64,000 nucleotides of DNA. Origin: Frigoriglobus tundricola (GTDB taxonomy: Bacteria > Planctomycetota > Planctomycetia > Gemmatales > Gemmataceae). The notes under the pieces are model-generated. The model was given only the letters and a program-made list of their open reading frames with translations, made no database searches and had not been told where the DNA came from. Location of the stretch: the NCBI RefSeq assembly GCF_013128195.2, contig NZ_CP053452.2, positions 4,650,001 through 4,714,000 on the forward strand. Direction: 5' to 3'. Each line of letters opens with the position of its first letter. Within the stretch, counting starts at the first letter, position 1. Shown one piece after another: positions 52,163 to 61,314 of this stretch. The position numbers were made by a program, and so were the translations under genes.

Positions 52163-52861
52163 CTATTTCCCGGGCTCCTTGATTTCGGCCTTGCGGAACA
52201 ACGTCAGCCCCTCCAGCTCGCAGTCGAACAGGCCCTTGGACGAGCTAATGCCCACCACGCCGACCTCCAGCGCCGGGGGGAAGTCCACCTCGATGGGATC
52301 ATAGGACTGCCATTTGACCCCGTCGTGGCTGCCCATGCCGTACACCTTGCCCCCCCGCCGCTCGACGCGCAAGAAAACCGGCTTGTCCTCCAGCTCGACC
52401 TCGTACAGGGAAATCGGGAGCTTGGCGTCCTTCCGCAGCTCGAAGTTCAGGTAATGGCGCGTCCGGTCGCCGAAGTTCACGGCCCCCCTCTGCAGGCTCA
52501 AGTGGTTGTCCTTGTCGCTGACCAGCAGGATGCCGGCGCCGTTGTACGCGAGCCGACCGGGGATGGTCGATTCGGGGGTCGGGGCGAACGTCCCGGACAC
52601 TTTCACCTCCAGGATGAAGTCGCCATCGACTTTGGACATCACCCGCGGGGCGTTCCACCGTTCCAGCTCACCGGCGAAGTCGTGGGCCGCACCGGGGAGC
52701 TTCATCGTCAGCACCTTTTTGTCCAGCTTGATCTTGCAGTCGCCGTCCGGATCGGTGGGCTTGCCCCACCCCGCCAGGTGCTCCGGCTTCTCGGCCGCCG
52801 GGACCGCGGTCGGACTCGGGAGGCCGACCGCCACGGCCAGCAGCAAACAGCGCATCCACAT
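52163..52861 (-). CDS. Secreted DUF1349 family protein
   Basis: The 232-residue protein has a signal peptide (MWMRCLLLAVAVGLPSPTAVPA) and one concanavalin-like DUF1349 domain: DGDFILEVKVSGTFAPTPES, YNGAGILLVSDKDNHLSLQRG, PVFLRVERRGGKVYGMGSHDGVKWQ. The domain binds or hydrolyses carbohydrates; here only binding can be supposed. GGAGGAG lies before the ATG at 52861. Confidence 0.85.
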   Translation of the reverse strand: MWMRCLLLAVAVGLPSPTAVPAAEKPEHLAGWGKPTDPDGDCKIKLDKKVLTMKLPGAAHDFAGELERWNAPRVMSKVDGDFILEVKVSGTFAPTPESTIPGRLAYNGAGILLVSDKDNHLSLQRGAVNFGDRTRHYLNFELRKDAKLPISLYEVELEDKPVFLRVERRGGKVYGMGSHDGVKWQSYDPIEVDFPPALEVGVVGISSSKGLFDCELEGLTLFRKAEIKEPGK

Positions 52862-53094
52862 GGGTGCTCCTCCGGGACACGGCAGATCGTCCGGGAGTGC
52901 CCCGGCCGGCGCATTAGACCCTAACCCGATCACGGGATCAAGAAGAAGCAGCCGGCACTCTTGAATTGGGTTTCGAGCCGGAGCAACTCATCGTTATGAC
53001 ATGTGACCAGGCGATCGAGCACCGTGGGCCGCCCCGCCCGCTGCCTTCGCACGGGAAGTGCGAGCGGCGATCGGGAGAGGATAATGACGATCGC

Positions 53095-53985
53095 TCACGT
53101 TCGCTTCGTCACCACGAAGAAGCAGAACGCGGCCGGCCGCCGGTTCCTGGGGCGCGCGGCACTGGAGAAGTAATCGTCCAGGGCCAGACCGGTGCCTTCA
53201 ACCGCCGCGCCCACCTCTGTGGGGCCGAGCGGGATGCGCCGGTGCGTCTCCACTCCCGCGGGCAAGATCACGCGCGCCGTCTGTTTCTGCTGCGCGGCGT
53301 CGTATTCGTATCGGATCGCGAACCGCCGGTTGCCGGCTTGTGCGTGGAAGTATAAATGCGACACGGCCCGCATTCGGAGTTCTGTCGTGGTGTCGAACAC
53401 GAACACCCCGCCCGGGCGAAGGTGCTTTCCGACCGCGGCGAACACCTGACTCAACTCGTGGCGGTCTGCCACGTAGTTCAAGGAGTTCGACGCACACACC
53501 ACCGCATCGAACTCCCGGCCGAGCGAGAAGCCCCGAAAGTCGCCGCGCTCGAACGTGCACCCGGCCCGGGTGCCGACCCGCTGCCGCGCGGCAGCCAGCA
53601 TCGACTCGCTGGCGTCGAGCCCGACCACGTCACCGGCCACACGGGCGAGGCGCGGCGCCAACAGGCCGGTGCCGCAAGCCAAGTCCAGAACCGACCGCAT
53701 CGCGCCGCGGCGACCTCGGGCAAGGGCGACGAGGAACGAGGGGTAGTCGGGCAAGTTGGCAGAGGCGTACTCATCCCAGACCCCGGCGAGCCCCTCGTAC
53801 GGTTGGAGCTCGGGGCCGCCGGCCGCCGCCACGTCTCGAAGCTCGGGAAAGTGCAGCTCGGGCGCAAAGAACTGACCGGGCGAGGGCCCCCACATCGGCG
53901 CGAGTAGTGCCGATCTGGCCCGCCACGCTCGCCACGCTTGCCCGATCGTTCTAAACACGATTAGCTCCGGAACCTGCGGAATCAT
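53095..53985 (-). CDS. Class I SAM-dependent methyltransferase
   Basis: 296 residues. The SAM motif I is VLDLACGTGLLAPRLA, with the acidic loop VVGLDASESML and ERGDFRGFSL; post-motif FDAVVCASNSLNYV. The substrate is unknown. The N-terminal 75 residues lie before the fold and may be cap or membrane-associated. It is a lone gene on the minus strand. Confidence 0.85.
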   Translation of the reverse strand: MIPQVPELIVFRTIGQAWRAWRARSALLAPMWGPSPGQFFAPELHFPELRDVAAAGGPELQPYEGLAGVWDEYASANLPDYPSFLVALARGRRGAMRSVLDLACGTGLLAPRLARVAGDVVGLDASESMLAAARQRVGTRAGCTFERGDFRGFSLGREFDAVVCASNSLNYVADRHELSQVFAAVGKHLRPGGVFVFDTTTELRMRAVSHLYFHAQAGNRRFAIRYEYDAAQQKQTARVILPAGVETHRRIPLGPTEVGAAVEGTGLALDDYFSSAARPRNRRPAAFCFFVVTKRT

Positions 53986-54077
53986 TGGCCCCGGCGTGAC
54001 CCACGTTGCGGGTGACGCGCCCCTCGGAATCTATCAAGATGCTTCCGTTTCCCGGTGCTAATTTGTTAGCCGAAACG

Positions 54078-54111
54078 CGCGACGGCCGCGGGGCGCCCCG
54101 CGGCCGTCGCG
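54078..54111. repeat. Perfect 34-base palindrome downstream of the TIGR03066 gene
   Basis: 54078-54111 reads the same on both strands (half-site CGCGACGGCCGCGGGGC). It starts 19 bases after the stop of the minus-strand TIGR03066 gene. As a hairpin it has no loop or U-tract. Confidence 0.85.
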
Positions 54112-54129
54112 TGGACCGGACCCGAGCCG

Positions 54130-54492
54130 TTACTTCTTGACCCGCTTCAGCGTCTCTTCCTTGCCCTTCGGGTCCGTGCTCACCAGTTCGTCGTCGGTGA
54201 GTTTGGTGACGGTGTGCGCCTCCTTCACCTCTTTCCCGTTGAGGGACATGGCGACCTCGATCTTGTTGCCCTCGAGCTTGTACGTGCCCTCGAATTTCGT
54301 CTCTTTCCCTTTGGCGTTGAAGGTCACGATCAGCTTGCCCTTCTCGGCGAACTCCATCACGAAGTCTTCGCCCTTCTTCGCGTCTTTCGGCTCCCACTTG
54401 CCGATGAGCTTCTTGGCGTCGATCTTCTCGTCCGCGGCGCCGGCGAACCCGACCATGACGAGGGCCGCGACGGTTGCGAATAGCACGCGCAT
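54130..54492 (-). CDS. TIGR03066 (Gemmata paralogous family) secreted protein, copy 1
   Basis: The 120-residue protein has a signal peptide (MRVLFATVAALVMVGFAGA) and the repeat-like beta pattern LIGKWEPKDAKKGEDFVMEFAEKGKLIV...FEGTYKLEGNKIEVAM...KLTDDELVSTDPKGKEETLKRV. This is the family first noted as a paralogous set in Gemmata obscuriglobus. It is a lipocalin-like secreted protein of unknown role. The next gene upstream is a close paralogue, so it is a tandem duplicate. Confidence 0.88.
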   Translation of the reverse strand: MRVLFATVAALVMVGFAGAADEKIDAKKLIGKWEPKDAKKGEDFVMEFAEKGKLIVTFNAKGKETKFEGTYKLEGNKIEVAMSLNGKEVKEAHTVTKLTDDELVSTDPKGKEETLKRVKK

Positions 54493-54670
54493 TTGCTGTC
54501 TCCAGGTGACGATGAGCGGCGACGAACGGGGCACGAGTGCCCCGTTTGGGAAAGCTATGGCCCCGGCCAACGGCGGCGAGTCGGAATCCGCGGAGCCCCG
54601 CGAGAACCGGTGCCGGAGCCGGTATCATCCGCCCAGCGCAAAGACAAAAAGGAACGCCACAAATTACGCA

Positions 54671-54720
54671 GGCCACGCGGATCTGGTGAAGAAAATGGGC
54701 CTCATCTGATCCGCGTGGCC
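54671..54720. repeat. Inverted repeat between the TIGR03066 paralogues
   Basis: GGCCACGCGGATC at 54671-54683 pairs perfectly with 54708-54720; the loop is 24 bases. It starts 47 bases after the stop of copy 2. The loop is AT-richer than the arms. Confidence 0.7.
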
Positions 54721-54767
54721 CGAGGTTATCTGGGGCGTTTTCGGCTTCCCTGTGCCCCAGGGGCCGG

Positions 54768-55157
54768 TCACTTTTCCGGCTTCGGCTTCACCCGCTTGAG
54801 GTACTCGATCTTGCCGTCCTTGTCCTTGCCCTCCAGCTCGTCGTCGGTCAACTTGGTGACGGTCACCGTCTCCTTGATGTCTTCCACCTTGCCGTCCGCG
54901 CCCTTCACTTTCAGCTCGAAAGCCAGTTTGGTGCCGTCGAGCTTGTAGGTGCCCTCGAAGGTCTGTAACTTGCCGTCGAGCGTGCCGGTAACGGACATCT
55001 TGCCGTCCTTGGCGAACTCCATCACGAACTCTTCGCCCTTCTTCGGCTCCTTCGGCTCCCACTTGCCGACGAGTTTGGCCCCGTCGATCTTGTCGTCGGC
55101 CGCGGTCGCCCCGCAGGCCAGCGCGAAGACCAGCCCGATCCCGATCAGCGTGCGCAT
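54768..55157 (-). CDS. TIGR03066 (Gemmata paralogous family) secreted protein, copy 2
   Basis: The 129-residue paralogue of copy 1 has signal peptide MRTLIGIGLVFALACGATA and LVGKWEPKEPKKGEEFVMEFAKDGK, FEGTYKLDGTKLAFEL, VTKLTDDELEGKDKDGKIEYLKRV. It carries a slightly longer loop (KGADGKVEDIKETVTV) than copy 1. Role unknown. It is read in the same direction as the antiporter gene upstream, 86 bases away. Confidence 0.88.
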   Translation of the reverse strand: MRTLIGIGLVFALACGATAADDKIDGAKLVGKWEPKEPKKGEEFVMEFAKDGKMSVTGTLDGKLQTFEGTYKLDGTKLAFELKVKGADGKVEDIKETVTVTKLTDDELEGKDKDGKIEYLKRVKPKPEK

Positions 55158-55243
55158 GAGTTCCTCCTGAAATATCGGTTCTCGAATGCCCCTGTGCGCC
55201 ATCAGATTACCGCCGCAATCGGTCCGCGGCGAGGCGAATGCGC

Positions 55244-56539
55244 TCAGCACACCCGCCGCGCCGCGCGCTCCGCTTCGAGTTCCTCCGCCGGGGCCGACAC
55301 CCCGAGCGTGCGGATCAACAGCGGGAGCGTGAGCCCCTGGACCACGAGCGTGCCGAAAATGACCCAGAACGTGAAGAACAGGATCAGGTCGCGGTACGGG
55401 AACGGGTGCCCGCCCTCGACGGTCAGCGGCAGCGCCAGCGCCGCCGCGAGCGACACCACCCCGCGCATCCCGGTCCACCCCACGATCACCACGTTCTGCC
55501 ACGGCGGGTAGTGGACCGGCGCGCCGAGCAGGCCGTCGATCCACCGGGGGAGGTACGCGCCGGGGAACATCCACACGAGCCGCGCCCCGATGACCGTCCC
55601 GACGATCACCGCGGTGTACACGATCAGCGCCTCGAACTCGAACTGGCTGCCGAGGTTCTCCAGGATGCCCCGCAGCGCGAGCCCGACGAGGATGAACACC
55701 AGCCCGTTCAGCAGGAACTCGATCCACTCCCACACGGCCGTCGCCTCCTGGTACAGTTCGCACGAGAACACCCGCTCGCACCGGTTGCCGACCCACAGCC
55801 CGGCGGCGACGGCCGCCAGCACGCCGGAGAGGTGCAGGTGCTCCGCCGTCAGGTACACCGCGTAGGGCGTGAGCAGCGTGATGGTGATGGTCAGTTTCGC
55901 GTCCACCAGCTTCCTGCGGTCGAGCCACGAGTGCAAGTGGACGACCGCCCAGCCCCCGACGATGCCGAGGGCGACGCCCCCGGCGTTCACCCACACGAAC
56001 TGGGCGCCCGCGTCCCAGACCGAGAACACTCCGGACGTCACCGCCCCGGCCGCGACCCGGAGCGCCACCAGTGCGGACGCGTCGTTCACCAGGCTCTCGC
56101 CCTCGAGGATGGTGGTCATGAGCTTCGGCACGCGCACCTTCTGCGTGACGGCGATGGCGGCCACCGCGTCCGGCGGCGAGACGATCGCGCCGAGGACGCA
56201 CGCGACCGCCCACGGCATCCCGACGGCGTAGTGTGCGACCACGGCAACCGCCGCCGTCGTGAACAGCACCAGCCCCACGGCGAGCATCGAGATCGCCCGC
56301 AACTGGGCGCGGAACTCGGGCCAGGGCGTGCGGAACGCGGCCGCGTACAAGAGCGGCGGCAGGAAAAACAGGAACACCACGTTCGGATCGAGTTCGAAGC
56401 CCGGGGCCCACGGCTGGAGCCCGAGAACCAGCCCGCCGACGACCAGGAGCACCGGGTCCGGGACGCCCAGGCGCCGCGCGGCCACGCCGAGAACCACGAC
56501 GACCGCGAGCAGGGCGAGTATCAGCTCAATCGGGTGCAT
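55244..56539 (-). CDS. Na+/H+ antiporter, CPA1 family
   Basis: 431 residues with about 12 membrane helices. VSPPDAVAAIAV and EGESLVNDASALVALRV are the signature loops of CPA1 exchangers, with the paired Asn-Asp (ND) that carries the ions in the fifth/sixth helices, and GWTGMRGVVSLAAALALPL is the later Arg-Gly motif. It moves Na+ or K+ outward against H+ for pH and salt balance. The C-terminal cytosolic tail is short. The ATG at 56539 starts the first helix; a longer open frame to 56623 lacks a helix. Confidence 0.9.
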   Translation of the reverse strand: MHPIELILALLAVVVVLGVAARRLGVPDPVLLVVGGLVLGLQPWAPGFELDPNVVFLFFLPPLLYAAAFRTPWPEFRAQLRAISMLAVGLVLFTTAAVAVVAHYAVGMPWAVACVLGAIVSPPDAVAAIAVTQKVRVPKLMTTILEGESLVNDASALVALRVAAGAVTSGVFSVWDAGAQFVWVNAGGVALGIVGGWAVVHLHSWLDRRKLVDAKLTITITLLTPYAVYLTAEHLHLSGVLAAVAAGLWVGNRCERVFSCELYQEATAVWEWIEFLLNGLVFILVGLALRGILENLGSQFEFEALIVYTAVIVGTVIGARLVWMFPGAYLPRWIDGLLGAPVHYPPWQNVVIVGWTGMRGVVSLAAALALPLTVEGGHPFPYRDLILFFTFWVIFGTLVVQGLTLPLLIRTLGVSAPAEELEAERAARRVC

Positions 56540-56668
56540 CACAGGTGATCGCTCCTCCACATGAAACCGCGCCCGCCTTCGAGGGCCGGGCTCAAGATAC
56601 CCGCGCCGCGTTGACGCCGACACCCCGATTGGGGTACGCTCTCCTCACCACCTCTTGCGGGGACCACC

Positions 56669-57736
56669 ATGCGCCGCACCGCGTTCGCCGCTCTCCTGAT
56701 GGTGCTCTCGGCTCCGCCCGGGCGCGCCGACACATTGGTTCTCGTCGCGGGGGGCGGCGACGGGGCCGACGGGGCCGCGGCCACAAAGGCGAAATTGATT
56801 CAGCCGTTCGGTGTGGCCTTCTCCCGGTTCGCCGCGACCGTCTACATTGTTGAGATGGCAAAGGGCGAGCGGCTGCGTGCGATCAACCCGGACGGGACAA
56901 TTGCCACCGTGGCCGGGACCGGCGAGAAGGGTAACACCGGCGACGGCGGCGACGCACGGAAGGCGACGTTCAACGGGATGCACAGCCTGGCCGTCGGGCC
57001 GAAGGGCGTGTACCTCGCGGACACCTGGAACAACCGCGTTCGCCTCACCGGGTGGGATCAGACCGAGGCGTTCGCGGGCACCGGCGAGAAGGGCTTCAGT
57101 GGCGACGGCGGCCCCGCGAAGGACGCGAAGTTCGGCGGCGTGTTTTGCGTCAGTTTCGACCCCGAATGGAAGAACCTTTATATCACCGACCTCGACAACC
57201 GCCGCATCCGCAAAGTGGACATGGAAACGAAGATCGTCACCACGGTCGCGGGCAACGGTGAGAAGGGCGTACCGAAGGACGGCGAGGACGCCCGGACGCA
57301 ACCGCTGGTCGATCCGCGGGCACAAGCCGTCGATAAGGACGGCAACATCTGGATCCTCGAACGCGGCGGGCACGCGCTCCGCGTCGTCGACGCGAAGGGG
57401 AAGATTCGCACGGTCGCGGGCACCGGCAAAGCGGGGATGGGCACCGGCACCGCCCTCGAAGCCGCAATGAACGGTCCGAAACACCTGTGCATCGATAAGG
57501 ACGGAACTGTGCTGATCGCGGACACCGAGAACCACCGCATCGTGCGGTTCAGTCCGAAGGCGGGTACACTGACGACCGTGGCCGGTACAGGCAAGCAGGG
57601 AAAGACGCTCGGCGACGGCGACCCGCTGAAGGCAGAGTTCAACCAGCCGCACGGCGTCATCGTTCACCCGAAGACCGGCGACATTTACATCTCCGACGCC
57701 GGCAACGGCCGCGTGCTGAAGATCGTGCGCGAGTGA
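56669..57736 (+). CDS. Secreted NHL-repeat beta-propeller protein
   Basis: The 355-residue protein has a signal peptide (MRRTAFAALLMVLSAPPGRA) and NHL repeats such as LIQPFGVAFS, GMHSLAVGPKGVYLADTWNNRVRL, LYITDLDNRRIRKVD, HLCIDKDGTVLIADTENHRIVRF and PHGVIVHPKTGDIYISDAGNGRVLKI. Between them run AGTGEKG/AGTGKQG loops. NHL propellers bind protein, sugar or nucleic acid; the target is unknown. It is a lone gene on the plus strand. Confidence 0.88.
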   Translation: MRRTAFAALLMVLSAPPGRADTLVLVAGGGDGADGAAATKAKLIQPFGVAFSRFAATVYIVEMAKGERLRAINPDGTIATVAGTGEKGNTGDGGDARKATFNGMHSLAVGPKGVYLADTWNNRVRLTGWDQTEAFAGTGEKGFSGDGGPAKDAKFGGVFCVSFDPEWKNLYITDLDNRRIRKVDMETKIVTTVAGNGEKGVPKDGEDARTQPLVDPRAQAVDKDGNIWILERGGHALRVVDAKGKIRTVAGTGKAGMGTGTALEAAMNGPKHLCIDKDGTVLIADTENHRIVRFSPKAGTLTTVAGTGKQGKTLGDGDPLKAEFNQPHGVIVHPKTGDIYISDAGNGRVLKIVRE

Positions 57737-57830
57737 CCCGAAGCGCGAAGACGAGACGACGCGCTTGTTAGCGCCCTCTCGCGACCCGGCGCAGTGAAGC
57801 TCCGGCCGTGCTGGTAACCGAGAGGCTCCG

Positions 57831-59060
57831 ATGAGCGACGAAGCTGCGCTGCTGCGCACGATCTATGCCGAGCCGGACGACGACGCGCCGAGGCTCGTCT
57901 ACGCCGACTGGCTCGATGAGAACGGGCAGCCCGAGCGCGCGGAGTTCCTCCGTGTTCAGATCGAGCTTGCGAACCGTGACGATTACACGTCCGACGAATA
58001 TCGGAAGCTCGACGAGCGGGCGGGGCTACTCCTTGAAGAGTACAGGGTGAAGTGGACGGCACCGTTCACCGCATTCGGTGATGCGATCCGTGATGAGAGG
58101 GTCTGGGTTGGGTTCCTTCGTGGGCTCCCAGAAAGTCTGAGCCTTACGGGCGCGGCTGTCGGAGATTTCGAGATCATCCGCCTGCTGCCGAACCTGCGTC
58201 ATCTTGAAATCAATTCGTCGCCCCTCGCGCCCGATGTCCTCCGCGAGATCGCGGGCCTGTCCAATCTCGATAAACTCACCACAGAAGCGACCAGGTTCGA
58301 GACGGCTTGGTTGACCCACCTCGAATCGTTACCGTGCTGGACCCACGTCCGAATTCTCGAGGACCTCAACGCCAGGGCATGGGGAGCGTTTCAAGAACGC
58401 CGCATCAGTAAGATCGCCTTGCTCCCGCCGGAGCAGCAGAGGTCCGCAGCAATTCGGTATCTGCGCGCCACCGAATTAAACGACTCCGTTCGGCAAGGCG
58501 AACCGGTGAAGGCGGTGCGACTGGTTCAGCAATCCACGACGGATGCCGAACTGCGGTTGCTCTCCTATCTCCCGGAGTTGGAAGAGATCGAGATCGCTTA
58601 CGGGCGAGAGACGGCTACGGGACTTGAACACCTCGCCAAGCTGCCAAACCTGAAAGCGATTCATCTCGGGCGTGCGAACACCGAATCGCTCGTCCCACTA
58701 ATGAAATGCAAGACACTGGAGAGACTCGAATATGTCGGCAGCGGCTTCGCGGAACTCCGTGATGAGGGCGTCATCGGTCTGGAACAGCTCACGAATCTCC
58801 AACACCTCACCCTTGTGGGCGGTCGACTCGGCGACGGGACCCTCCGACGCATCGGCGCACTACGAGAACTCCGGACGCTCGACCTCGACTTCGACACGTT
58901 GGACGACGAGACTGCTCTCGTCGGACTCAGTAATCTCCCCAACCTACAATCGCTAACACTCAACGGGCGCGAACGCACTCGAGACGAACTCCAAGAGTTA
59001 GTGGCACAAGCTCTGAGAAGGGCAGCAATTCTTTCAAAAGATACTTATGGTCTGTTGTGA
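57831..59060 (+). CDS. TIGR02996 domain/leucine-rich repeat protein
   Basis: 409 residues. The N-terminus, EAALLRTIYAEPDDDAPRLVYADWLDENGQPERAEFLRVQIELA, is the TIGR02996 companion domain found in Gemmata proteins. LRR units follow from about residue 120 (LPNLRHLEINSSPL, LPNLKAIHLGRANTESL, LTNLQHLTLVGGRLGDGTL, LRELRTLDLDFDTL). It is intracellular since no signal is seen. The function is unknown; the family is greatly expanded in Gemmata. Confidence 0.88.
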   Translation: MSDEAALLRTIYAEPDDDAPRLVYADWLDENGQPERAEFLRVQIELANRDDYTSDEYRKLDERAGLLLEEYRVKWTAPFTAFGDAIRDERVWVGFLRGLPESLSLTGAAVGDFEIIRLLPNLRHLEINSSPLAPDVLREIAGLSNLDKLTTEATRFETAWLTHLESLPCWTHVRILEDLNARAWGAFQERRISKIALLPPEQQRSAAIRYLRATELNDSVRQGEPVKAVRLVQQSTTDAELRLLSYLPELEEIEIAYGRETATGLEHLAKLPNLKAIHLGRANTESLVPLMKCKTLERLEYVGSGFAELRDEGVIGLEQLTNLQHLTLVGGRLGDGTLRRIGALRELRTLDLDFDTLDDETALVGLSNLPNLQSLTLNGRERTRDELQELVAQALRRAAILSKDTYGLL

Positions 59061-59442
59061 TGATTCTGTACTTTCTGCGAGGAATCCGTCAGCGGACCTT
59101 ATCTCGAGAGGGAGCATGGCTCGGCCAGTGCGGAACACAGGCGATGGATTCAGATAAAAAACAGGATAAAATTATCCTATTTCAATCGGTACTTGGGGTA
59201 CTGCGGCTCCTGTTGTGGATTCGACGTTCGCTGGAAAGGTGAAACGGGATAAAAAGATCGGGGCGCGTGCGGGCCTGGCGAAGGGTGCCAAATCGCCGAA
59301 AAGCTGCAACTGACTGCAATGAGATGAAGAAACCCGGCCCAATCCGCCTTGTTGAGGGTCGATTTCGGTACGGAGTTCCTCATAATTCGGACCGTCTGCG
59401 GTCCCGCCCGGACGGCGGGTTGGGACGAGCCTGGAGCCACCC
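59061..59442. other. AT-richer spacer before the nuclease gene
   Basis: No gene is supported in these 382 bases. Around 59150-59185 the sequence becomes AT-rich, with the short inverted repeat AGGATAA/TTATCCT at 59163-59178. The promoter of the nuclease-inhibitor pair should lie within it, but no clear sigma-70 pair was found. Confidence 0.5.
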
Positions 59443-60285
59443 ATGAACCGTCTGTGCCTGTTGGGTCTCGCGCTGGTTGTGGCGGCCGTGCCGGCGGTCG
59501 CGGACACGCCGAAGACGCTCGCCAACCGCAACATCCGCTACGGAATGCCGGGTGCGGCCAAGAACGACCCGGACCACACGGAGGCGTACCTCGTCGACCG
59601 GCCGCAGTACGTCCTGTCCTACAACGACAAGCACAAGACCCCGAACTGGGTGTGCTGGCAACTGGTCGCCCGGGACATCGGCCGCACGCACCGCGGCGCG
59701 TTCGAGCCGGACAAGGCGCTCCCGAAGGGCTTCACCCACGTGACCACCGCGACGTACATCGGGAGCGGGTTCGACCGCGGCCACATGTGCCCCTCGAAGG
59801 ACCGCTCCGACACCGAAGAGAACAACGACGCGGTGTTCCTGATGACGAACATCGTCCCGCAGTCCGCCGCGTGCAACCAGAAGGGCTGGGAGAAGTTCGA
59901 GAGCTACTGCCGCTCCCTGGCAGAAGACGGCAAGGAACTGTACATCGCGTGCGGACCGCACGGCATCGGCGGCGTCGCCGCCGACGGCGCGAAGCACCTC
60001 ACGATCGGTAAGCGCGCGCCGTTCGTCACCGTGCCGGCGCACGTGTGGAAGGTGGTCCTCGTACTCGACAAGGGCACCAGCCCGACCAAGCACAGCCGCG
60101 CCATCGCGGTGTGGATGCCGAACGACCAGACCGTGACGGACCACTGGGCCGACTACCGCGTGTCGGTGGCAGAAGTGGAGAAGAAGACCGGGCTGAGGTT
60201 TTTCCCGCTGGTGCCCAACGACGTGGCCGATGCGATCAAGGACAGGCCCGATACGGTGAAGATTCACACACCCAAGAAGCCGTGA
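59443..60285 (+). CDS. nucA: Secreted DNA/RNA non-specific endonuclease (NucA type)
   Basis: The 280-residue protein has a signal peptide (MNRLCLLGLALVVAAVPAVA) and the DRGH active site of the NUC1/NucA family: D111-R-G-H114-M-C-P, His114 being the general base, then FLMTNIVPQSAACNQKGWEKFE with the Mg-binding Asn and Glu. It cleaves single- and double-stranded DNA and RNA outside the cytoplasm. It is followed after 19 bases by a NuiA-like inhibitor gene, the same pairing as nucA-nuiA in Anabaena. Cys-rich positions (C71, C116, C144) may form disulfides. Confidence 0.92.
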   Translation: MNRLCLLGLALVVAAVPAVADTPKTLANRNIRYGMPGAAKNDPDHTEAYLVDRPQYVLSYNDKHKTPNWVCWQLVARDIGRTHRGAFEPDKALPKGFTHVTTATYIGSGFDRGHMCPSKDRSDTEENNDAVFLMTNIVPQSAACNQKGWEKFESYCRSLAEDGKELYIACGPHGIGGVAADGAKHLTIGKRAPFVTVPAHVWKVVLVLDKGTSPTKHSRAIAVWMPNDQTVTDHWADYRVSVAEVEKKTGLRFFPLVPNDVADAIKDRPDTVKIHTPKKP

Positions 60286-60304
60286 CCAATCCGGGACCGT
60301 TCAC

Positions 60305-60679
60305 ATGGCGAAGGCGAATCCGATTCTGAAGGAACTGAAGGACGCGGCCAAGGGGTTGCTGTTCCCCAGCGAGACCGATGCGCCGGTCGCGGCGTTCGCG
60401 TGGCCCGGCGCCGCCGGCCCGCCGGACGAGTCCGCCGTGCGCACCAACGCCAAGGTCGCCAAGGGCACGCCGATCGAACAAACCACCCTCGCGGACCTCG
60501 CGCGGACCATCCCCGAGGAGAGCCGCGGCGACTTCCTGCCGCTATTCGCCCTGCTCGGGCACCACCTCAGCGGAACGACCGTGTTCAAGGTGGGCGAGGT
60601 GAACATCGACGTGTACGTCGTCGGCCGGACCCCCGACGGCCAGTACGCGGGGGTGAAGACGAAAGTAGTCGAGACGTGA
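60305..60679 (+). CDS. nuiA: NuiA-like nuclease A inhibitor
   Basis: The 124-residue protein matches NuiA of Anabaena: ILKELKDAAKGLLFPSETDAP, TPIEQTTLADLAR, and TVFKVGEVNIDVYVVGRTPDGQYAGVKTKVVET. The Glu of PSE and the C-terminal VVET, which insert into the nuclease active site in NucA-NuiA, are both kept. It has no signal peptide, so it would neutralise unexported nuclease in the cytosol. It sits 19 bases after the nuclease gene and is surely co-transcribed. This assignment is from strong motif agreement recalled for the family. Confidence 0.9.
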   Translation: MAKANPILKELKDAAKGLLFPSETDAPVAAFAWPGAAGPPDESAVRTNAKVAKGTPIEQTTLADLARTIPEESRGDFLPLFALLGHHLSGTTVFKVGEVNIDVYVVGRTPDGQYAGVKTKVVET

Positions 60680-60891
60680 AGGATGGCGGACCGGAACCGG
60701 TCTTCACGTCGCGACCCGCACCTCCGACGAGTCGATTGGGCCTGCGACGCTCCGATTGAGACTGTCTGTCGTGTGCATTTGTGGCACAGTCTTTCTAGCC
60801 TGTGATTTAAGACATACAAGCTAGAACGCCTGCGCCAGAACAATTAGACACTAAAAAATATTTATACATAACCCGTCAGGGGTAACGGACG

Positions 60892-61287
60892 TCAACTCGG
60901 TCGGGGCGGTTCGAGGAACGCCCAGCGCTCAGCCAGTTGGCGGTGCGCGATTCTCCAGATCACGATGCCGCGGAACGAAATCGGCTTCTGAAGCTGGGGG
61001 TCGGTCGCCGTCCACACGTTGCGGACGACAACTTTGTCCCCCTCGGCGATGATGTCCTCGATCGTAACGTGCATATCGGGAAAGTGTTTGAGCGCGTTCC
61101 CGACGTATTGCATCGCCCCGGCCGGTCCGGGCGGCGTTCCCGGCGGCACGTCGGCGCCGTGGTCGATAAAGTCCGGGGAAAAGTTCACCGTTCCGATGGC
61201 AATGTTCTTCCGGTTCACGAACTGCTCGAAGTGGTTCCGGACGAACGCCTTCGCTTCCTCGGTCGTGAACCCGCTCTCAGAAGCCAC
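60892..61287 (-). CDS. SnoaL-like/ester cyclase family protein
   Basis: The 131-residue protein is a cone-shaped alpha+beta barrel of the NTF2/SnoaL type: EEAKAFVRNHFEQFVNRKN, FIDHGADVPPGTPPGPAGAMQYV, FPDMHVTIEDIIAEGDKVVVRNVWTAT, and FRGIVIWRIAHRQLAERWAFLE. Members act on polyketide-like or small substrates; the exact reaction is unknown. It follows the NmrA gene by 27 bases, so both are in one transcript controlled by the divergent HxlR regulator. Confidence 0.85.
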   Translation of the reverse strand: MASESGFTTEEAKAFVRNHFEQFVNRKNIAIGTVNFSPDFIDHGADVPPGTPPGPAGAMQYVGNALKHFPDMHVTIEDIIAEGDKVVVRNVWTATDPQLQKPISFRGIVIWRIAHRQLAERWAFLEPPRPS

Positions 61288-61314
61288 GTTGCTCCCTCCC
61301 GGTTGGTTGAGGAT

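Noticed and set aside
60680-60891. Small RNA gene in the AT-rich gap after the nuclease inhibitor
   Set aside because: Only AT-rich sequence, with no clear promoter, stem or terminator.
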